Below the pieces are notes generated by a model. That model saw only the letters and a program-made list of their open reading frames with translations, ran no database searches and had not been told where the DNA came from. Positions 58,655-64,000 of a stretch of DNA of 64,000 bases are shown piece after piece (the first letter of the stretch is position 1; each line of letters begins with the position of its first letter). The position numbers and the translations under genes are program-made. Source of the DNA: Nitrosomonas sp. Its GTDB lineage: Bacteria; Pseudomonadota; Gammaproteobacteria; Burkholderiales; Nitrosomonadaceae. The DNA is taken from assembly GCA_028577615.1 (NCBI GenBank), contig JAJSDU010000004.1, positions 1-64,000 of the forward strand, written 5' to 3'.

Positions 58655-58755
58655 ATGAAAGACCCCCGGTTAAAGGGGAGTAAAAACCGGGGGGAACCGC
58701 CTGCCTTAATATCACTTAAGGCCCCACCTTCAGGGAGGAAAAGGTAGGGGACACT
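58655..58755 (+). ncRNA. Compact three-hairpin GC-rich element; candidate orphan IscB omega-RNA (HEARO-like)
   Basis: Between engB and hemB, in otherwise AT-rich DNA, lie three stems in series. Stem 1: 58663-58671 with 58685-58693, 9 bp (CCCCCGGTT), 13-base loop containing GGGG. Stem 2: 58703-58709 with 58716-58722, 7 bp. Stem 3: 58722-58730 with 58741-58750, 9 bp with one bulged A; its loop is purine-rich (GGGAGGAA). The loop GGGG could pair with CCCC at 58722-58725 as a pseudoknot. No T-run follows, so it is not a plain terminator. GGATGA precedes the first stem, and HEARO elements are reported to insert after ATGA or GTGA. The layout recalls, from memory, the 3' half of IscB omega RNAs. 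No IscB gene is near. Structured element: likely; family: tentative. Confidence 0.45.
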
Positions 58756-58834
58756 TATTTCTTATGCCCAAAAAGTAGACAGCTTCAAATCAATATAAGT
58801 TCCTTTAAAAGATATTTTTAATGATTATCGATAA

Positions 58835-59860
<1,026 letters not shown>

Positions 59861-59935
59861 TATTGCATAAGGCTTTTGCAAACGCTTTTTGATACTGAAA
59901 TGTTGCTATATTTGACTCTAAGAGCTTTTTTCGGC

Positions 59936-60673
59936 TTATTTTTTGTCAGACTGGTCTGCACTATTCAATTTCTCTTCAATTGCCGCTGCGGGAATCATAC
60001 CCCCTACGATGGAGCCATCGGCAAAAATCAGCGTTGGTGTTCCGGTAACACGGTTTTCCTGTCCGGATTTTAGTAATGTGGGTATCGGGGTTTCACAGTC
60101 TCTGGTTTGGGGGGCGATATCTCTGAGCATGAAATCATCCCATGCCTTGATTTGGTCCTGTGCGCACCAGATTGATGTGGAGAGTTCCACAGAGCCTCTC
60201 AAGACTGGATACAGCAAAGTGTAGATTGTGATATCGGTGATATTCAGCAGCTCCTTTTCGAGTTGTTTGCAATACGGACAGTTGGGATCGGTAAAGACAG
60301 CAAGCTTGCGCTCGCCATTACCTTTGACGATTTTTATCGCGAATTCAAGCGGTAGCGTGTCGAGTGGTATGCGTCGTGCTGCTTTAATTTCCTGCAGGCG
60401 TTCGTTGGTAACGCTTGTTCGTGATTTTGTGTCGACGATATGCCCGAAAAAGAAATATTCAGCTTTTTCGTCAGTATAAAATAGCTCGCCACCGACAAGT
60501 GCTTCGTAGAGTCCAAGATAAGGAGTTTTTCGCAAACTCTCAATTTTTGCACCCGGAAAATGGGGTTCTATGGCCTTTTTGATTGCTTCTTCATTCGCCC
60601 AGGTTAATCCTGTTCCTGAAAGTATATAAATGAGCGGGATAAAAATGAATCGTGTTAAGTGCTGCGAGACCAT
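59936..60673 (-). CDS. dsbC: Thiol:disulfide interchange protein DsbC
   Basis: 245 residues. Signal peptide (FIFIPLIYILSGTGLTWA), small dimerisation domain (residues 27-85, EEAIKKAIEPHFPGAKIESLRKTPYLGLYEALVGG), and a thioredoxin-like catalytic domain with CPYC (TDPNCPYCKQLEKELL), a second Cys pair (IWCAQDQ and RDCETP), and cis-Pro (VTGTPTLIF). Periplasmic disulfide isomerase, useful for maturing multihaem cytochromes. Convergent with hemB; followed on its strand upstream by the UbiH-family gene. Confidence 0.95.
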   Translation of the reverse strand: MVSQHLTRFIFIPLIYILSGTGLTWANEEAIKKAIEPHFPGAKIESLRKTPYLGLYEALVGGELFYTDEKAEYFFFGHIVDTKSRTSVTNERLQEIKAARRIPLDTLPLEFAIKIVKGNGERKLAVFTDPNCPYCKQLEKELLNITDITIYTLLYPVLRGSVELSTSIWCAQDQIKAWDDFMLRDIAPQTRDCETPIPTLLKSGQENRVTGTPTLIFADGSIVGGMIPAAAIEEKLNSADQSDKK

Positions 60674-60695
60674 GATGACGCTCCGTTAAGATTGT

Positions 60696-61865
60696 TCAAC
60701 TCAGTGCATGCTGCATGAGCTGGTTTTTGATCAAGGGTAAATGATTGGTAATTTCGAGTCCCAAATTACGAATTCTGGCGAGAGTCGGATTTGAATTGTT
60801 AAACAGTTTTTGTAAGCCGTCGGTGGCTGTTTCCAAAGCCAGAATGTCTTCCTTGCGCGTGCATTCATAACGGCGTAACAGCATGAAATCACCAATATCG
60901 GATTGTAAACCGCGTTTCATGATAATTTCTGCAAGTTCGCGCACGTCACGCAGCCCTAGATTGATACCCTGACCCGCCAGCGGGTGGATTCCGTGTGCCG
61001 CATCACCAACCAGGACGAGGCGTGGTTTAATCAGGTGATTGACATGTACAAAATTCAGTGGAAAGCCGACGGGTGGTGTGATGAGATCAAGCTTCCCCAA
61101 GGTGTATGAAGATGCTTCTGCTACATTTGTGCATAGGGCTTCTGCGGACAGTTCCTGCAATTGCGCAGCATGGATTTCACTGGTTGACCAGACCATGGAT
61201 ACTCGATGATCTGTCAACGGTAGCAGCGCCAGCACGCCATCACGTCTGAACCACTGATACGCGGTATTCCTGTGTGGTAATTTTGTTCTGTAATTGGCGA
61301 CAACGCCGATTTGCTGATAGGCATGACGCGAGACTGCTATGCCAGCCTGCTGACGTGTCCATGAATTGACGCCATCGGCGCCGACAACTAGCGCAGCTTC
61401 AAGTGTGCGACCATCTTCAAGTTGTATTTCGGCATGTGTATCATGCCATGTGATGGCAGCACATCTGGCTGGGCAGATGATATTCAGATGGTTTGTCCCG
61501 GACTGTAATATTTCCCAGACAGCGGTCTGTAGTTGGCGGTTTTCAATAATATGTGCCAGTTCGGCAACGCCAGTTTCATACGCGCTGAAGTGAATATGCG
61601 AGCAATTGTCATCACCGAAAACAGTCATGTCATAAACCGGTGTCAGGCGTGATGCATCCATTCGCGTCCAGATACCCTGGTCACGTAAAAAATCCATACT
61701 GCCGGGGCTGATGGCGTAAATACGACTGTCCCAGCTTTCATCATTGGGCAAAGAAGAAGGCTCGCGCGGCTCGATCAACGCAATTCTTAGACCGCTGCTC
61801 CTTAAAGCAGCCACCAGACTTGCACCGACCAATCCTCCGCCAATTACGACCATATCAAATTTCAT
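60696..61865 (-). CDS. UbiH/UbiF/VisC-family FAD-dependent ubiquinone biosynthesis hydroxylase
   Basis: 389 residues. FAD-binding GGGLVGASLVAAL (8-20), VGADGVNSWTRQQAGI and the second FAD motif VLVGDAAHGIHPLAGQGINLGLRDV. Hydroxylates the ubiquinone ring; the exact carbon (UbiH, UbiF or UbiI type) cannot be assigned from sequence alone. ATG at 61865 (KFDMVVIGGG) gives the family N-terminus; the frame continues to 61976 without a ribosome site. 22 bases before dsbC, so the pair is probably one operon. Confidence 0.93.
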   Translation of the reverse strand: MKFDMVVIGGGLVGASLVAALRSSGLRIALIEPREPSSLPNDESWDSRIYAISPGSMDFLRDQGIWTRMDASRLTPVYDMTVFGDDNCSHIHFSAYETGVAELAHIIENRQLQTAVWEILQSGTNHLNIICPARCAAITWHDTHAEIQLEDGRTLEAALVVGADGVNSWTRQQAGIAVSRHAYQQIGVVANYRTKLPHRNTAYQWFRRDGVLALLPLTDHRVSMVWSTSEIHAAQLQELSAEALCTNVAEASSYTLGKLDLITPPVGFPLNFVHVNHLIKPRLVLVGDAAHGIHPLAGQGINLGLRDVRELAEIIMKRGLQSDIGDFMLLRRYECTRKEDILALETATDGLQKLFNNSNPTLARIRNLGLEITNHLPLIKNQLMQHALS

Positions 61866-62005
61866 AGCGTGATTATACAATTGCTTTGCCTGATATGGGA
61901 AAAACAATGACTGAATCACTGTCCGACAGAGAAGCGGTTCTTCTACTCTTCCCGCCTTAATTGTGGCACACTGCACGTTTTATTGATTAACCACTTATTT
62001 ATCCT

Positions 62006-63253
62006 GTGTCTCCCTACGAACTTTTTATCGGGCTGCGCTATACTCGCGCGAAAAAACGTAATCATTTTATTTCATTTATTTCGCTGATTTCTTTGCTTGG
62101 CATTACACTGGGCATGACTGCACTGATTACCGTCATGTCAGTGATGAACGGTTTTCAGAAGGAAGTGCGTGCGCGAATTCTCGGTGTTGCTTCACATGTC
62201 CAGATCAGCGGGTTTGATAATCGACTGACTGACTGGGAATTTACCGCGGCCGAAGCTTCCCGACACCCGGATGTTATCGCTGCGGCGCCGTTTGTCAACG
62301 CTCAGGCAATGGTCTCTTACGATCAGGTGGTTCACGGTGCGATTGTTCGCGGAATATTACCGGATAAGGAAAATACGGTGGCGGATTTTGAGTCGATGAT
62401 GGTCAGCGGCGCATTGCAGGATTTGCAGCCCGGTGAGTTCAACATCATTATCGGGATGGAATTGTCGCGCAGTCTTGGTGCCTACCGTGGAGACAAGATT
62501 GTATTGATTTCACCCCAGGGGCAGGTGACACCGGCTGGTATTCTGCCGCGGCTCAAGCAGTTTACTGTTGTCGGAATTTTTGAGGCCGGACATTTTGAAT
62601 ATGATTCCGGCCTGGTATTGATCCATATGAACGATGCGCAAAAACTTTACCGCATGACCGATGATGCGGTATCCGGTGTTCGTCTGAAGCTGAATGACAT
62701 GTTTCTTGCGCCTGGAGTTGTCAGTGACCTGGCAACATCACTAACCGGTACATTTTATATTACTGACTGGACAAAACAGCACGCCAACTATTTTCGCGCA
62801 ATACAGATTGAAAAACGCATGCTGTCGCTGATTCTGGCGCTGATTATCGCTGTGGCGGCATTTAATATCGTTTCTACGCTGGTTATGGCGGTTACTGACA
62901 AGCAATCCGATATAGCGATCCTGCGTACGCTGGGTGCAAGTCCGGGCAGTATTATGAAGATTTTTATTGTACAGGGAACCTTCATTGGCGTTGCAGGAAC
63001 GGTATTGGGTGTATCCGGCGGTATGCTGCTGGCATTTAACGTTGGTGAAGTGGTGGCGTTTATAGAATGGATCTTCAGTGTGCAATTTCTTTCGAATGAA
63101 ATTTATTACATCAGTGAGATTCCCAGTGATCCGCAGGCTGAAGATATCGTAGCAGTCGCGCTGGTTTCCTTTGCATTGAGTTTGCTGGCCACGCTCTATC
63201 CAAGCTACCGGGCATCCAGGGTCAATCCGGCAGAGGCTTTGCGATATGAATGA
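62006..63253 (+). CDS. lolC: Lipoprotein-releasing system permease LolC/LolE
   Basis: 415 residues. First membrane helix in [38 protein letters not shown] (the LolC/E signature), large periplasmic domain (about 60-260), three C-terminal helices with [20 protein letters not shown], and the FtsX/MacB-type end [16 protein letters not shown]. With LolD it releases mature lipoproteins from the inner membrane to LolA. Start is GTG at 62006. A single LolC/E-like gene suggests the homodimeric LolF arrangement unless another copy exists elsewhere. Confidence 0.95.
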   Translation: MSPYELFIGLRYTRAKKRNHFISFISLISLLGITLGMTALITVMSVMNGFQKEVRARILGVASHVQISGFDNRLTDWEFTAAEASRHPDVIAAAPFVNAQAMVSYDQVVHGAIVRGILPDKENTVADFESMMVSGALQDLQPGEFNIIIGMELSRSLGAYRGDKIVLISPQGQVTPAGILPRLKQFTVVGIFEAGHFEYDSGLVLIHMNDAQKLYRMTDDAVSGVRLKLNDMFLAPGVVSDLATSLTGTFYITDWTKQHANYFRAIQIEKRMLSLILALIIAVAAFNIVSTLVMAVTDKQSDIAILRTLGASPGSIMKIFIVQGTFIGVAGTVLGVSGGMLLAFNVGEVVAFIEWIFSVQFLSNEIYYISEIPSDPQAEDIVAVALVSFALSLLATLYPSYRASRVNPAEALRYE

Positions 63254-63938
63254 TATTGTCATTTCATGTCGAAGTCTGTTCAAACAATTCGATCAAGGTG
63301 ATCTGGAAGTTCCGGTGCTGAAAGGCGTCAATCTGAATGTCACGAGAGGGGAGTTGGTTGCCATTGTTGGTGCATCCGGCTCAGGCAAAAGTACATTGTT
63401 GCATCTGCTGGGTGGTCTTGACAAACCCAGCAGCGGAGAAATCAATATCCTCGGTCAGAACATAGCAGCAATGAATGAAAATACGCGTTGCAAGTTGCGT
63501 AACGGATCGCTGGGTTTCATTTATCAGTTTCATCATTTGCTATCCGAGTTCACAGCGCAGGAGAATGTGGCAATGCCGCTGCTGATCAGGCGCATGGCTA
63601 AACAGGAAGCGCTGGAACGCGCTGCTGAGGTTTTACAGCAGGTGGGTCTCGGACATCGGTTGGCACATACGCCGGGTGAATTATCCGGCGGCGAACGTCA
63701 GCGCGCTGCTGTGGCCCGCGCACTGGTAACGCAGCCAGCCTGCATACTGGCGGACGAACCCACCGGAAATCTTGACCGTCATACTGCTGAAGCTGTATTT
63801 GATTTAATGCTGGAATTGAACGAGAAAGTAAACGCCAGTCTGATCATCGTAACTCATGATCCGCACCTGGCGAATCGCGCCAAACGTATTCAGCAGCTCA
63901 TTGATGGCGTGCTGGAGGATGTTGAACGGGCACCTTGA
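63246..63938 (+). CDS. lolD: Lipoprotein-releasing system ATP-binding protein LolD
   Basis: 230 residues. Walker [10 protein letters not shown] (about 43-51), signature [15 protein letters not shown], Walker [13 protein letters not shown], switch His in VTHD. Energises LolC/E. ATG at 63246 overlaps the end of lolC by 8 bases. Confidence 0.97.
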   Translation: MNDIVISCRSLFKQFDQGDLEVPVLKGVNLNVTRGELVAIVGASGSGKSTLLHLLGGLDKPSSGEINILGQNIAAMNENTRCKLRNGSLGFIYQFHHLLSEFTAQENVAMPLLIRRMAKQEALERAAEVLQQVGLGHRLAHTPGELSGGERQRAAVARALVTQPACILADEPTGNLDRHTAEAVFDLMLELNEKVNASLIIVTHDPHLANRAKRIQQLIDGVLEDVERAP

Positions 63939-63954
63939 AGATCCTTCAAGGTGC
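63930..63954 (+). terminator. 11-bp perfect hairpin at the end of lolD
   Basis: GCACCTTGAAG (63930-63940) pairs with 63944-63954 around a 3-base loop and includes the lolD stop codon. No T-run follows, so it may be an mRNA 3'-end or attenuation hairpin. Confidence 0.45.
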
Positions 63955-63960
63955 TATAAA

Positions 63961-64000
63961 ATGATTCTGAGTGCTTTCCAAACCGAGAAAGTGTATGATG
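63961..64000 (+). CDS. Possible start of the next gene (partial)
   Basis: ATG at 63961, 22 bases after the lolD stop and 7 bases after AAGGTG, is open to the window end (13 codons). Too short to identify; it may be chance. Confidence 0.25.
   Translation, partial: MILSAFQTEKVYD

Overview
The window is a chromosomal segment of a betaproteobacterium, most likely a Nitrosomonas-like ammonia oxidiser. The clearest clue is a small periplasmic His-rich heptad-repeat protein at 2880-3224 that matches what is known of SmbP, a metal-binding protein described from Nitrosomonas europaea. The gene orders ftsY-ftsE-ftsX-rpoH, ribF-ileS-lspA, gpmA-envC-ctpA-moeB, grxC-secB-gpsA and birA-coaX fit the same placement. 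A fused glycine/sarcosine plus dimethylglycine methyltransferase (24032-25717) suggests a salt-tolerant lineage that makes its own glycine betaine.

Layout. 1-3.3 kb: the end of an Ig-repeat surface protein, a secreted Kelch protein and SmbP. 3.3-7.1 kb (minus strand): ftsY, ftsE, ftsX, then rpoH with a CIRCE-like operator at its promoter. 7.1-15 kb: an M16 peptidase, an EF-hand/His-tail protein, orn, an M48 peptidase, phhB, rsgA, a secreted basic protein, a CDF metal exporter and a pRiA4b-ORF3-like protein. 15-24 kb: an orphan FecR-like protein, acnA, two small envelope proteins, then lspA, ileS and ribF on the minus strand. 24-30.3 kb: the betaine methyltransferase, then moeB, ctpA, envC and gpmA on the minus strand. 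30.5-36.1 kb: rhodanese-like protein, grxC, secB, SH3 protein, gpsA, hupB, tRNA-Val, tRNA-Asp and ppiD. 36.2-40.3 kb: fabI (minus), a peptide-type ABC binding protein and one permease. 40.4-42.1 kb: tRNA-Tyr, tRNA-Gly, tRNA-Thr and tuf. 42.1-56.2 kb: a complete S10-spc-alpha ribosomal cluster including secY, infA, rpmJ and rpoA. 56.2-58.6 kb: birA (frameshifted at an A10 run), coaX and engB. 58.6-58.84 kb: a compact three-hairpin element that may be an orphan IscB-type omega RNA (HEARO-like). 58.8-64 kb: hemB, dsbC, a UbiH-family hydroxylase, lolC, lolD.

Two large-scale features stand out. First, tuf is followed directly by rpsJ; the block that usually lies between the two tuf copies in betaproteobacteria (secE-nusG-rplKAJL-rpoBC-rpsLG-fusA) is absent, as expected after recombination between tuf copies. 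Second, base composition changes sharply at that junction. The ribosomal cluster through engB is strongly AT-rich and uses many ATA and AGA codons, while tuf and the left half of the window are near 50 percent GC or above.

No rRNA, CRISPR array, transposase or prophage gene was found. No stretch without a gene exceeds 300 bases; the largest gaps (1446-1699, 14832-15098, 28007-28220, 30295-30529, 33273-33519, 47276-47493, 58600-58843) are described where they hold a recognisable signal. I see nothing convincing in 28007-28220 or 30295-30529.
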